From Strix aluco (lineage: Eukaryota; Chordata; Aves; Strigiformes; Strigidae), in contig NC_133971.1 of assembly GCF_031877795.1 (NCBI RefSeq), positions 84,530,446 through 84,594,445 on the forward strand: DNA of 64,000 nucleotides, in the 5' to 3' direction. Positions within the stretch are counted from its first letter, which is position 1. The number at the start of each line of letters is the position of its first letter. The notes under the pieces were generated by a model. That model worked only from the letters and a program-made list of their open reading frames with translations, was not told the DNA's origin and ran no database searches. Below, piece after piece: positions 21,561-31,830 of the stretch. The translations under genes were made by a program, and so were the position numbers.

Positions 21561-24500
21561 TATTTATTTCTGTTATGCTGAAGTCTGTCTGTTCCACAGT
21601 TAGAATTGACATTGCAGGAACAAGGTTGTCAGGGAGAGCACAGTCAAAGACTTAAGTGTTAGTGCTGTCCAGATGTGCATCTAAACTAGAAGTAAAATAC
21701 CACCATCTAAGAACTGCCATTCAGTGTGAAGAGGGTTAAAGTATTTAAGAAGTGTTAGAAGGTGGTGTATAGGACCTGCTTCATTATCTTGGAAGCTGTG
21801 CTTTGTGTTTTCCTGCCCCTGTGCAAGAAAAATGCAGAGGGCAAAGGTGAAATGTGGAGTTTTCATCAAGAGCAGCAGTCTCTGGAGCACATAGCCAATA
21901 AACTGTACCTCCTGCCCAGCCCTTAGGCTATAAGGGAACAGGTTGTATATGTAGGGAATATATATACAACTGGTCCTAGCCTGGTATTTGTTCCTGTCTT
22001 CTACCTACCCTGGGCATAAACTCATCTTCAAGACCCCAGTGATTTGGTGGAATGGGCTGGGCTGGAGGCAGCCTCTCTGTGGATGGAGTGGAGCTGCAGT
22101 GGAGGTCATAGTGGGAGGTGGAGGCCATAACCTCCAAACTGGGAAAGTTTGCATCAAGTGGTCTACCTTTTTATGGACACAGCTGGCTTCACCATCACTG
22201 CACAGCAGCTTGGAGCACACCTGCCTCCCAGAAAGATGAGGGAGCTGAGGAATCTCTCCTCTCAGCTCCTCTGACATGGGGAGTGCTGGAGGTGCCCAAA
22301 ACCCCGTGCTGCCTGGCAGCGCATGGACATGTCATCTAGTCACTGCAGGGTAGGCTGAGCTGGAGGAAGGAGCTTGTCTTAAGCGTTTATATCCACATTG
22401 CAAGCCTGCATGCATTGCTCCATGTTTGAGTGCTGGGTTGGGCACTCGCAGCAGCAGCGTGGCTGGAAACTCCCACCTGGCTCACAGCACGGCACAGTCC
22501 TGCCCTCTCCTCTGTGCACTCATGGCACTCACCTACGTTTTGCTGCTGTGCCTTGCAAACCTCACCATTTCCTCTGGTGCATGGTGCTGCTCGAGAAGGT
22601 CAAGTGGGTTTTTCTGCAAGGGTAGGAAGGCGTTTGCTTTTCCATGCCAGTGGTGTGGAGGGCATTTCCCTCATCCCTGGGCTTGTACCCCAGAAGCTGC
22701 TGTGTTAGCTTTCAGTTTCCTTCTCCGGGTGCCGCGCCACGAGGGTGCAAGTGAGCAAGAGTCATGTGAAGGCAACGGATAAGGCCTGGTGCTTTTGCTG
22801 AATCACCCTGCGGGAAAGACTGGTGCTTCGAGCTTCTGGCCTCCCTTACGAGCACTGGGGCCCTTTCCTTGGCTGGAGGGGAGAAGGAGGAGCTTTGTGG
22901 TATCCCAGTCTCCTGTTTGCATTGGAACCCCTTTTTGCATAGGGAGCCCTTCTCCCTGTATCCCTCTCCCTTGCAAATAGCTGTGATGAGGGACACTACA
23001 GAGCCTGTGTTGTTGTGCAGAGGAGATTGTGCAAGGCATAAAAGCAATAGCGTGGGAAGGGAGTGGACTGGGAGGTGTCAGGCAACACATCAGCCCCCTC
23101 AAGCTCACTCCAGCATGTCTGTCCCTGGCTGGAGCCTGGCTTTTCCCCCAGGGCTGTGTGGGGAAAAGCACAAAGATGTTTTTAGCCACAAAGATCTCCT
23201 CTGCTTTCCTCTCTCCCCAGCTGTCCACAGTGCTGGGTGAGCCCAGACCCTCTCCCCTCTTTCAGTTACTCCCTTGTATCCACCCTCCTGTCTTCTCCTG
23301 CTTTCTTCTAACACATGGTGTGAGCTGGGGCTCAACAGGGCTCAAGCCTCAGAGTAACCTGGCTCGTGTAAGATCAATCTTGAACATCTTTTAATTAAAA
23401 TCTTAATTGCCCCAGACAGTGGCTAAGTAAAGAGGAATGCAAAAGAGAGAAGACACAATGGACTTAATCCATAAATGGCTTAGTACATGCAACTCTTTAT
23501 CCACTAAGACATGTAAAGTGGTAGAAAACTGCATTTAAGTTTTACCTAACTCAGTTGTCTTTCGGGGTCTGGGCTTCTTCTGAAGGCCTTGAGGCATCAG
23601 CAAATGGGGAACTTGGCACAAAAGGCAGGAGAAGTTTGCAGTCTCAGGCACAGCTTTTTTTATTCCCGTACTGCTAACATACAGAGCTCAGATCTAAATG
23701 AGCTAAGTAGAGACACCTACTTTGTTCTTTGCAATCAGGTTTATCATTCTAGCTCAAAAGTTCTGGTTTATTTCTCATTTTTTATGTCTTTGTCACTCTC
23801 CTGTTCCATGTTAGAATCACTCAACACAACTTAATGTCCAAATAGGGTCCATGTGTCTCTGGTGTGGCTGTTTATGGCTCCAAAACCTCATCTGTATTTC
23901 CTGGAATGTGTGAAAGCTGCCACTTCTATCACATTTGACCAAAGGCTAATGGTCGCTGTCTCTGTCCCCACACAGGGGTGGTGTGAAGGAGAGCCCCCAG
24001 TGAGGGAGGTTCCCTGTGGCCCTCCTGGGAGCTGGTGGCTGGGCACACAGAGGGAAGTGAGGCCATGGGGCAGTGTGTGACTGCAACAACAAGGCAAAGC
24101 AAGACCTCCCCAGGCCACGGCCCCAAGCTGCACTCCCTGGTGCCCACAGCCATGCAGGCTCAGCCCCAGAGCCAGCCATTGCTGTGGGGGCATGTCTACC
24201 CTGCTGCCTCCATGCTGCCAGCCCCTCAGCATCCCCTTGCCCTGGGCTGGGAGAGTCAAAGCTTTGGTCCAGAAGTTTGGTGCTTTTATTTTTTTTTCTT
24301 ACACAATATTGAGTTGTGTAATTTCTCTCACAGCATCTTCATCCTGTGTCCAACACCACTGTATCAGTAAGTACCTGGAAGGCAAGTGATGTTGCGTTAC
24401 CTAGGGCTGATCCCTGCTGCTTCTGGTAAAGGAGATTGGGTCTTCTGTCCTTGTCAAGGAGTATGGCTGAAACCAGTCTGTCATCACCAGCCCTTAGCAA

Positions 24501-24850
24501 AACTCCATTTTGGACTTTGCCAGCTGTGTCTTGCTCTTTCCATGTAGTCATGTTCCTCAAAGTACTTGACTCAGCTAAAAGACTTCACAAATTAATGATG
24601 ACTGCAATAATTTATAAAGCTTTTTTCCTTTTAAAAATACAAAATCATTCTCATTAAATCATCAGAAGAAAGAACATTTGTTGCAAATAAACATGCTTCC
24701 CCAAAACAAGGAGTTGCCTTTTCATCCTGCAGTGTGTAAAGCTGTGACTAGAAGGATGTTTTCTGGCAGTCAAGGTATTTTTGAAGTTAGCCAATACTAA
24801 AACCAGAACCTTTTTGCATTTCCATTGATAGTCCTGTATGTGCTGGCCTC
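21561..24850. other. Intergenic, no gene seen
   Basis: From about 22.0 to 24.3 kb the sequence is GC-richer with many short overlapping open frames on both strands, none of them protein-like. A further AATAAA lies near 21896. No repeat family is recognised. Confidence 0.6.
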
Positions 24851-24950
24851 ACCTTGCCATGCAACTGAACCAGTCTGATACCATCATGCTGAGCAAACAA
24901 GTTGCCTGAAGCTGTAGGTGCTTGGATTTTTCCCTACCTAGCCAGAGCAT
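24851..24950 (+). repeat. 100-bp direct repeat, left copy
   Basis: Begins ACCTTGCCATGC and ends CTAGCCAGAGCAT. It aligns without gaps to 25451-25550 with about ten or eleven differences by eye, mostly transitions. Confidence 0.9.
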
Positions 24951-25451
24951 CTCAAGAATAATGCATCCCAGGGGGAGGACTCACAACTGAGAAAGTTCAT
25001 GGAGGACTGTCTCCCGTGAGAGCAATGCCACGTGGAGCAGGGGGAAGAATGCAGAAGAGTGCTTCCCCCCACCTTGCAGGAAGAAGCGGCAGCTGACTGC
25101 ACCCCCCATTCTCTGCCACTGTGCCACTGAGGGAGGAGGTAGAGATATTGAGAACAAAACTGAGCCAGGGAAGAAGGGAGAGGTGGGGGGAAGTGTTTTC
25201 AAGATATGGTAATGCTTCTCACTGTCCCACTCTGTCTGTTAAATGTTGTTGTTAGTGTTTTGAATTAAAGTGATGTTCTTTTTCTTCCCCTAATGAGCCT
25301 GTCTTTTGCCCATTACCCCTAACGGGTAAGCCTGTCCTTATCTCTATTTTCTAAACCTTTTTTCTTCATTTTCTCCCTCCCAGCGCTAGGGGGAAGGGGT
25401 GAGTGAAATGCTGCGAGGTGCTCAGTTGCCCTCTGGGCTCAAACCACGACA
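24951..25451 (+). mobile_element. Avian endogenous-retrovirus LTR fragment (ERVL-like), 5' end unclear
   Basis: The stretch TGAGAAAGTTCATGGAGGAC near 24989, the GAGGAGGTAGAGAT block near 25133, the ATTAAA signal at 25264-25269, TTTTGCCCATTACCCCTAAC near 25304, and the terminus TCAAACCACGACA at 25439-25451 resemble the U3-R-U5 order of a widespread bird LTR family I know from memory. No TG start or matching target duplication is found at the left, so it is probably a truncated solo LTR. No viral genes are present. Confidence 0.65.
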
Positions 25452-25550
25452 CCTTGCCATGCAGCCGAATCAGTCTGATACCGTCACGCTGAGCAAACAA
25501 GTTACCTGAAGCTGTAGTTTCTTGGATTTTTCCCTACCTAGCAAAGCCAT
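25451..25550 (+). repeat. 100-bp direct repeat, right copy
   Basis: Gapless match to 24851-24950, beginning right at the LTR terminus. The offset is exactly 600 bp. Confidence 0.9.
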
Positions 25551-28014
25551 TTCCTTGACGTGCTGCTGATGCCACAGCGGCACTGGGGAAAGCCCAGCTG
25601 CTTTTGTCAAAAATTACCTCCCTAATTCCTGATCCTGGGATGAAGAGACCTGGATGTGGCCTGGTGCCTTTGTCATAGCTTGGTCACGTCTCTTTCAGGA
25701 GCACAAAGGGGAAGGCGCAAGCAGAAAACTGCCCTTAACCGCTGCCACACAGCAGGTGGCAAAGATGGCTGTGATCCCGGCTCAGATCCCGGACCTGAGG
25801 GAGGAGGTGCAAACATGGTACCTTGACCTGGGCAGAGCCTGATAACACAGGCAAAATCCCAAAGGCACAAAAGCCTAGTGATGGGTGCCATCCTGGTCCA
25901 TCCTGTGCTCTGAGCCCCCTGGGTGGGCGCTACAGCAGTGTCACAGTGGTAACAGAGGGGTACCAGCATGCCAATGGCAGCTCCAAGGCCTCTTCACTGG
26001 TCTTACTCAGTGTTGCTGAAGATAGCTGGTTTCTTTTCAGGTTTGCAGCTGGATTGTCACCACAGGAAGGTGGCTTGGCCCTTCAAGTGGTAGCATGGGG
26101 CAACTGGAGGAGCCAGTGGAGGCTCCCGCCATCCTTTCCTGCAGAGGGGGGAATGATGCCAAAGCTCCTGTTAGATGAAATGGCTGAAACAGTTTTATTC
26201 AAGGTCACTGCATTTCATGGGATATCTCCTGTTGCTAAAGGGGTGACACCTGCCTCCACGCTTTCAGAGAGCTTGCAGACTGGTGATATTTGTATTGTAA
26301 AGGGAGCATGCATGAGAAGGGAGGGCAGCCCTTGGCGTGGCGGGTTTCTTATACCATCACCCAGACAATAGAGTGACGCACTTGAGTAAAGACCCTTGTT
26401 TACAGCTGTGACAGCTTTTGGACTATTGCTCACTGACAGTCCCGCCATCAGACAGTCACCTACTTCATGGAAAATCCTGCCAGACTGAAAGACAACACAT
26501 CATATCCCCAGCCCTTCCTGTCCAGCCTTCTTGCATTTCTGCAGATGCACGTCACTGCCTCGCACCGTTTTATGTTGACGGGAAGAAAATGATAAAATTA
26601 GTCCCTTCCAGCAGCATGTGCTTAAACATAATGAGCAGCGTATGAGACACTGTTTTTCAGATTACTTAAAAAAACATCCCACGGTGGGGAGAAGGAAGGT
26701 GTTTCTGTTGTCTAGCAATTTGTTTAGGAAATACCACTTGTGCATCCAGTCTCAGGTGTGAGAGCGTGAGCTGGCTGAGGGCACTGGGCTGGTTTTCGCC
26801 TGGGTGAGCACAGTGCGAACACGACCCAGGGCTGCACTTGTTGCTCTGGCAGGTGCCCACAGGCCGTGGTTAATGGAAAGTGCTACGGGGCAGCAACTCT
26901 GACAGTTTGCTTCAGCAGGTGGGTTTGGTTTGGGTTTTTTTGATACCAGGTGCTTGCAGGTGAGTCAGGTGCCTTCAGACAACGACGCCGTGCCCCAGTG
27001 ATGGGATTTTTTTTACCCTGCCCTTTAGAAAGAGCAGGTCACAAGTGTCGTGCTCTGGCAGTGACCTGGCTGGAGAGGGGCCAGGCTCCAGCGGGTGAGG
27101 ATGTCTGGATGTTTTCACAAGGCCGATGAGTCTTATGAGTGTAATTTGCTCATGGAGCTGTGCAAAAATGCGCTCTGCTGCACCTGTGGTAACACTTGGC
27201 ACCAGTCTGATGGGCCTTCTGAGGACTGCCTTGCTGATGATCCCTGATGTAAAGCTCTTCCAAACCTCTGCTGGTGGCTAACTGAGAAAGGACAGGGAAT
27301 TGCTTCCCTTTGGTTTGTTTCATTTAGTAGAAACCAGAACCTTTGGCCAGGAAGCTCTTAGTCCTCCTCATGCTGGGACATGTGCCCCAGGCATGGTGTT
27401 CCCTGCCCATGAAGCTGGGGAGAAACAGCACGATGAGTCAGGGGAAAGCCTGCTGATGTGCATGGTGTAGCAGGTGAGCACCCCGGGCTCTCCTCTCCAC
27501 AGACACATCTTTGCGTCCCAGCTTTAGGGAGGAGGAATAAGCTCTGCACTATCCCTTTGCTATTCCCTTGAGGTAAGCAGTAACATTTCCCCTTTTCCAA
27601 AGCTCCAGCTTCAAACTTTGGAGAAAATCAAAATCTGACCTTGGCAAAACTCTGTATTCCTTTGATATTCTGAGACAAAACCCTTAACCTGTATGTCTAT
27701 CCTTCACTGATTCCCTGGGACTCTCTTCCTCAAAGCTGCAACACCTCTGCTAGAAGTAATGGAGCCCAACTATTCTGTGGGCAGTAGTTACTAGAAAATA
27801 TTAAAATAAGTGTCTCAGTTTCCCATTTTGAAGTTCAAGGATATGTTTATGTCTTGCTCTTCTTAAAGGCAGAAGTAAAAGCCTAATCTCCCAATGCATA
27901 CCTACCAGCACTCTGCTGTTGCCCTAGTGTGTGCCTGCTGACTTGGAAGTATGGAAGAAATTTACATAATATGATCACGCATTCAGAATCCACAAAAAAC
28001 CCCTGAGTTATAAC
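25551..28014. other. Intergenic between the two 3' ends, no gene seen
   Basis: Mixed-composition unique sequence. The longest open frame (25823-26371) has no recognisable domain and is crossed by open frames on the other strand, so I do not call it. Confidence 0.6.
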
Positions 28015-28045
28015 AATGACTCATTTTTCTCTCAAACATTTTGTA

Positions 28046-28051
28046 TTTATT
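28046..28051 (-). terminator. PMAIP1: Candidate distal poly(A) signal of PMAIP1
   Basis: TTTATT on +, that is AATAAA on the - strand. It is the first canonical hexamer I find reading downstream from the stop. Confidence 0.4.
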
Positions 28052-30027
28052 ATGTAAACAACAATTCAAGACATAGATGCATGGGGCATACAGCAAAACA
28101 TCTGGCCCATATCCAGAATAGGCCTTAAGAAAAACAAACTCACATTGATGCAGTCATACAGCAAATCCTTTGCAGAAATAACAAAAGGAATCCTAGGGAG
28201 GACATCAGCAAGTGCTTACTCATATACTAGCACTGACCACTTGGATCTAGGTCTTTTTCCTGAGCTCCCAGTGAATGCTAGCACTCTTGACAATGCTCAG
28301 AGAAACATAAAACCAAAAAAAGCAAAATAGTCTTTTCAGTCTAGACAGAAAAATACTGTGCTAATACTTAACTTAGATATCCCCATGACAATGCATTTAT
28401 GGTGATACTTTTTTTCATCATATTCATGTGTGCTACAGTCTGAAGAATTGGGCAGGCTCTATGAAATCTGCACCTTGTTTCCTATTGAATTTCAAAGCAG
28501 CATACATTGAGCAGAACACTTATATTCAAATACATTTCAGCTACTAATGCAAATGCTAATGGTGAATTTTCCTGAGAGTCCCAGGCAGGCACGATCATTG
28601 TTTAGCGTCCTTGATGGAAGACTCCAAGACTCCATCAAACCCAGGCATACAGCAGGAGCCCTTCTGCGGGTGTTGGGGCTGCCTTTGATGAACAGCTTTG
28701 CCGAGCTGCACACAGTGCTAGCCTGGGAGCTGGGTTTAGCTGAACAGAAACTCTTTGCATTTACTTTTTAATACCTGAAAACCCAACCTCTACATATCAG
28801 CAAAACGTGTTACTTTGCACTACTAAGACGAATAACAACTATTCTTGAAACATTATGGTCTCACTGAAAAGGTATTAGCTGTCTTAGAGGAGGAGGGAAC
28901 CATGCATGTCGCTCAAGCCAATGGCAAAGGTCCCAGCAACACCACTAGGACGGGCTTAAGTCCTCTCTGTGTAAAGCAGGCAAAGTCAGTCAGCTTCTGC
29001 TTAGTGAAATGAGTGATAACAAGTAACAGCCATACACCGTTGGTTGTTACAGAGTGACCAGAGCTATGTAATGACAATTTTGCAAGGCAGATTCAGAAAC
29101 ACTAACGGAAAAATTAATTACACATACAAACAAGAATTCACGACAAGGCAAGACAAAACATAATTTGAACAGACCCAGAATTCAGAAAGTGAACCGTACA
29201 GCCTTATACAATGCAAATGTATTACGTACAAGGTTGAGAAGGAATTCTGACCATTGACCTAAGAGGTAGCTACAAAACCTGATCAGCTTCAATCATTTTC
29301 TTGCTAGCTTGCATGTATGAAAAAACACTGTTTAGGATCATCAATTGTCTGACATCAATTGACTGGTAGAGTTACTGTTTGCCTTGACGGCAATCAGCAG
29401 ACTTAATTCATCTCCTCCAAAGCCAGCCAAGGGTAATAACCCCTCAGTGAGACAGGCATAATGCATCACCATTCACTGGATATGCTACATCATTCCAGAA
29501 CCGAAATGAGGTTGCCATGAAATGAAATGGGAATAAAGTACAAGGGAAGAACCTTCACTTGTAAGTATAGTTAAACATTCAGAAATCCAAGGTTACTTTC
29601 CTGTACTTGACCATAACATTCAATTCTGTTGGTATTATTTCTTCAAAGAGAGGTAGTTTCTTTCCTTGAATAAATAATATTTTCAAGAAAACTTGAGATT
29701 CAACTTGGATTCAACTTTAAGATCTACATCTATTGAAGAGTTATTTTTTTACTCAGCATTGTATTGTTCTCAAGAAATTCTTTGTAATGTTGAAAGAATC
29801 CTTTCACTGAACACACACACCTCAATAGCTGTATTTGTGTAATATACATATATATGTCTTATATGCTATACTAAAGTATGCTCCCCTCTGTGTTGCATGA
29901 TGACCACTATGCTTTCTTATATTTAATGTTTATGTCATATTTTGAACATTTCATACTATTTTTGAGCCTAACAAGTAGCATTCAATTAATAGTTCTGTGA
30001 AATACTAATTTCATACACATGGGGTGC

Positions 30028-30072
30028 ACATATTTTTTATATATATTATATATATACATATATGTATAATAT
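30028..30072. repeat. AT-rich simple repeat
   Basis: Irregular TATA/ATAT units, partly self-complementary. Confidence 0.75.
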
Positions 30073-30680
30073 AGACTAGAACTATGCAACATCATGTTAA
30101 TTCATAGAATTGTAATTTTTAGTCCACAAAGCATCATCCAGTAACAAATAACCTTTCAATAAAGATACTGGTTTACTTAACAAATGAAATAATCCCACCA
30201 CCAAATCCCCATCTAGCAGAATCCATGCTTTAGAATACAAGAGCATTCAGAAACCGAGCAACTGGCTTTTGCCTTGTGATGTACGATCCCAAGTTCCAAG
30301 ACACTGACACTTTTTTTGGCTCCTTCCTGAATGTGGTCTGAGCTCCTTGGTTAAATGTAGCTGTGGGACAGGAGGACCAGAGTGTGCCTCGGGAAACACC
30401 AAGCTCGTGGAAGTCATCTCAGACCAAGCTGAAGGGCAAGTTCCGTCTTGCCCCAAGTCTCCCCATCACTATCTTTTTTTTTCCACCTGGCATTCATACG
30501 CCAATATTGCTGTAACATTCTTCAAAGAAATGTTGCGACAGCCATCCTTCAGTGGCTACAGGCAGCAAAATACAACGCAAAGAGCTTTCTTCATCTCTCA
30601 GTGTCAGTGAAGTCTCTTGTTCCAAAACCACAAAGCCAAGGTCTTCCCCTGCTTGTCGGCGCGCCGTGTCCGCGCAGAGC

Positions 30681-30793
30681 TCACGTTTCCGGGCAGAACA
30701 GCTTTGTGAGGAGGTTCAGGATCTTCTGCCGCAGGTCCCACTTGTCGCCTATCCTGCGCAGCTGCAGGGCGCACTCCGCCACCGCCTCCCGCT
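30681..30793 (-). CDS. PMAIP1: PMAIP1 exon 2 (coding part), BH3 and membrane-targeting tail
   Basis: The acceptor GCCCTGCAG ends at 30794. The exon completes the Glu codon and encodes REAVAECALQLRRIGDKWDL and then RQKILNLLTKLFCPET, with TGA at 30683-30681. Confidence 0.93.
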
Positions 30794-31139
30794 CTGCAGG
30801 GCACAAGCACGGCCGTCAGCCACCCGCACCGCCGCCTGCCCACCCCTATTAGGTTTTAATTTTAATGAGATCTTGACAACTTTGTAATTTTCTTTTCAAC
30901 TTTTTGCCTTTTCTCCCCCCCACCTCCCCAGCCGCCAGCAGCGGCTGCACCCCCCTCGCGTCCACAGGGGCGGCCGCAGGCGCATCCTCGCCGTGGGCGC
31001 TGCCCCCGCTCCGGGTGCTGGAACCGGGCGGGGGGGGGGGGGGCTGTATGTGTGTGTCCCCATCCCGCTCCCTTCACCCTCCGGTACCTGCGGGAGCGGC
31101 GGGCGGCGCGGTCTTGCGCAGGGTCCTGCCAGGCATCAT
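30681..31139 (-). CDS. PMAIP1: PMAIP1 (NOXA), BH3-only apoptosis activator, 54 aa, two exons
   Basis: Joining 31139-31088 and 30793-30681 on the - strand gives 165 bases: 54 codons plus TGA. The product starts MMPGRTLRKTAPP, has the BH3 core ECALQLRRIGDKWD at residues 24-37, and ends QKILNLLTKLFCPET. Human NOXA is also 54 residues and shares the MPG start, the LRRxGDK core and the KLFC tail, so the assignment is strong. NOXA binds MCL1 and A1 at the mitochondrion and inactivates them; Cys25 of the BH3 region is present, as is the C-terminal hydrophobic tail that directs the protein to mitochondria. Residue 32 is Ile and 36 is Trp, where human has Phe and Leu. There are two adjacent ATGs; the first (31139) is annotated, but 31136 would give the classical MPG start. 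The promoter is a CpG island. Confidence 0.93.
30794..31087 (-). other. PMAIP1: PMAIP1 intron
   Basis: A 294-bp GT/AG intron. It holds a C-run on the coding strand near the donor (G14 on +) and several T/C-rich stretches. Confidence 0.88.
31030..31043 (+). repeat. G14 run (C14 on the PMAIP1 coding strand)
   Basis: Fourteen uninterrupted G within 60 bp of the PMAIP1 donor. It can form G-quadruplexes on the template strand. Confidence 0.9.
31088..31139 (-). CDS. PMAIP1: PMAIP1 exon 1 (coding part)
   Basis: The - strand reads ATGATGCCTGGC to CCCGCAG and then the donor GTACC. It encodes MMPGRTLRKTAPPAAPA plus the first base of a Glu codon. The start context is GCCGCG ATG. Confidence 0.92.
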
Positions 31140-31228
31140 CGCGGCAGCGGGGCACGGCACGGCGGGGCACGGAACGGTACCGCGGGGCACGGCACGGCTC
31201 GGCACGGCTCGGCGGCGGCGACGGAGTG

Positions 31229-31246
31229 CGGGCGGGCGGGGCGGAG
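31229..31246 (-). promoter_or_regulatory. PMAIP1: GC-box cluster (Sp1-type) in PMAIP1 promoter
   Basis: CGGGCGGGCGGGGCGGAG on +, 90-107 bp upstream of the start codon: overlapping GGGCGG motifs. Confidence 0.6.
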
Positions 31247-31272
31247 CGCGGCCCTAAGAACGGCGGCGCGGC

Positions 31273-31282
31273 GGGGCTTTCC
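31273..31282. promoter_or_regulatory. PMAIP1: kappaB-like site in PMAIP1 promoter
   Basis: GGGGCTTTCC fits the GGGRNNYYCC consensus. A second weaker GGGAATCCCG lies at 31310-31319. Binding is not shown. Confidence 0.45.
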
Positions 31283-31290
31283 CCGCGCTG

Positions 31291-31298
31291 TGACGTCG
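31291..31298. promoter_or_regulatory. PMAIP1: CRE/ATF-like site in PMAIP1 promoter
   Basis: TGACGTCG is one base from the palindromic CRE, about 155 bp upstream of the start codon. Mammalian NOXA is a target of CREB/ATF4 in stress responses, so the position is sensible. Confidence 0.5.
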
Positions 31299-31440
31299 GG
31301 AAACCGCGCGGGAATCCCGCCCCCCCGCCGGGCGGGCAGGCGGCGGCGTGCCGGAGCGCGCCCCGGGCGGCGCGGGGCTGGGGGCGGCAGCGGGGGCTGG
31401 GCCCCGGGGACAGCGACTCCGCCGCGGCGTAAAAGGGAAC

Positions 31441-31830
31441 GGCGGGATGGGGCGTGCTGGGACGGGAGGAGGTGGCGGGATGGGGCGCGCTTGAGGGAGA
31501 AGCGGTGGAGGGACGGGGTGGGCTTATGGAAGAGGAGATGGGGGGGTGGGGGTGGCTTGCGGTGGTCCGGGAGAGGTGGGGGGTTGGGGTTTGCCTCCTA
31601 TGGGCAAGAAAGGCCGGAGGGGTGGGGTGTGCTTGTGCTAGGCAAGGAGAGATGGGAGGGTGGGCTGTGCTTGTGGTGGTGGCCCGGGAGAGATGGACGG
31701 GCTTGTGCTTGCGCTGAGGAAGAAGAGGTGGAGGGATGGGGTGTGCTTGGACAAGCAGAAGCAAGGGATGGGGTGTGCTTGTGGTGGGCAAGAAGACAGG
31801 GAGGGATGAGTCTGCTTGTTCTTAACGGGG
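31441..31830 (+). repeat. Degenerate G-rich minisatellite upstream of PMAIP1
   Basis: About ten imperfect copies of a 30-45-bp unit built around GATGGGGTGTGCTTGTGG and (C)AAGAAGAGGTGGAGG, for example starting near 31446, 31478, 31512, 31735 and 31768. Long open frames on both strands across it result from the biased composition. Confidence 0.8.

Larger units (their letters stand above)
28015..30680 (-). other. PMAIP1: Probable PMAIP1 3' UTR
   Basis: On the - strand the sequence after the PMAIP1 stop is AT-rich, has no repeats I recognise and no protein-like frame, and reaches an AATAAA at 28046-28051. ATTAAA variants on the same strand near 28767 and 29922 could give shorter forms. A 2.6-kb UTR is long for so short an mRNA, so the extent is inference. 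AT-rich runs around 30028-30072 lie inside it. Confidence 0.4.
30650..31440. promoter_or_regulatory. PMAIP1: CpG island over PMAIP1 promoter and both exons
   Basis: High GC and CpG density drop sharply on both sides (AT-rich below 30640; G-rich but CpG-poor above 31500). No TATA box is found upstream of the ATG. GGCACGG units recur at about 31150-31210. Confidence 0.8.

Noticed and set aside
25823..26371. 182-codon + strand open frame in the PDZD2-PMAIP1 gap
   Set aside because: Low-complexity, GC-biased sequence with no domain or splice context, and overlapping frames on the other strand.
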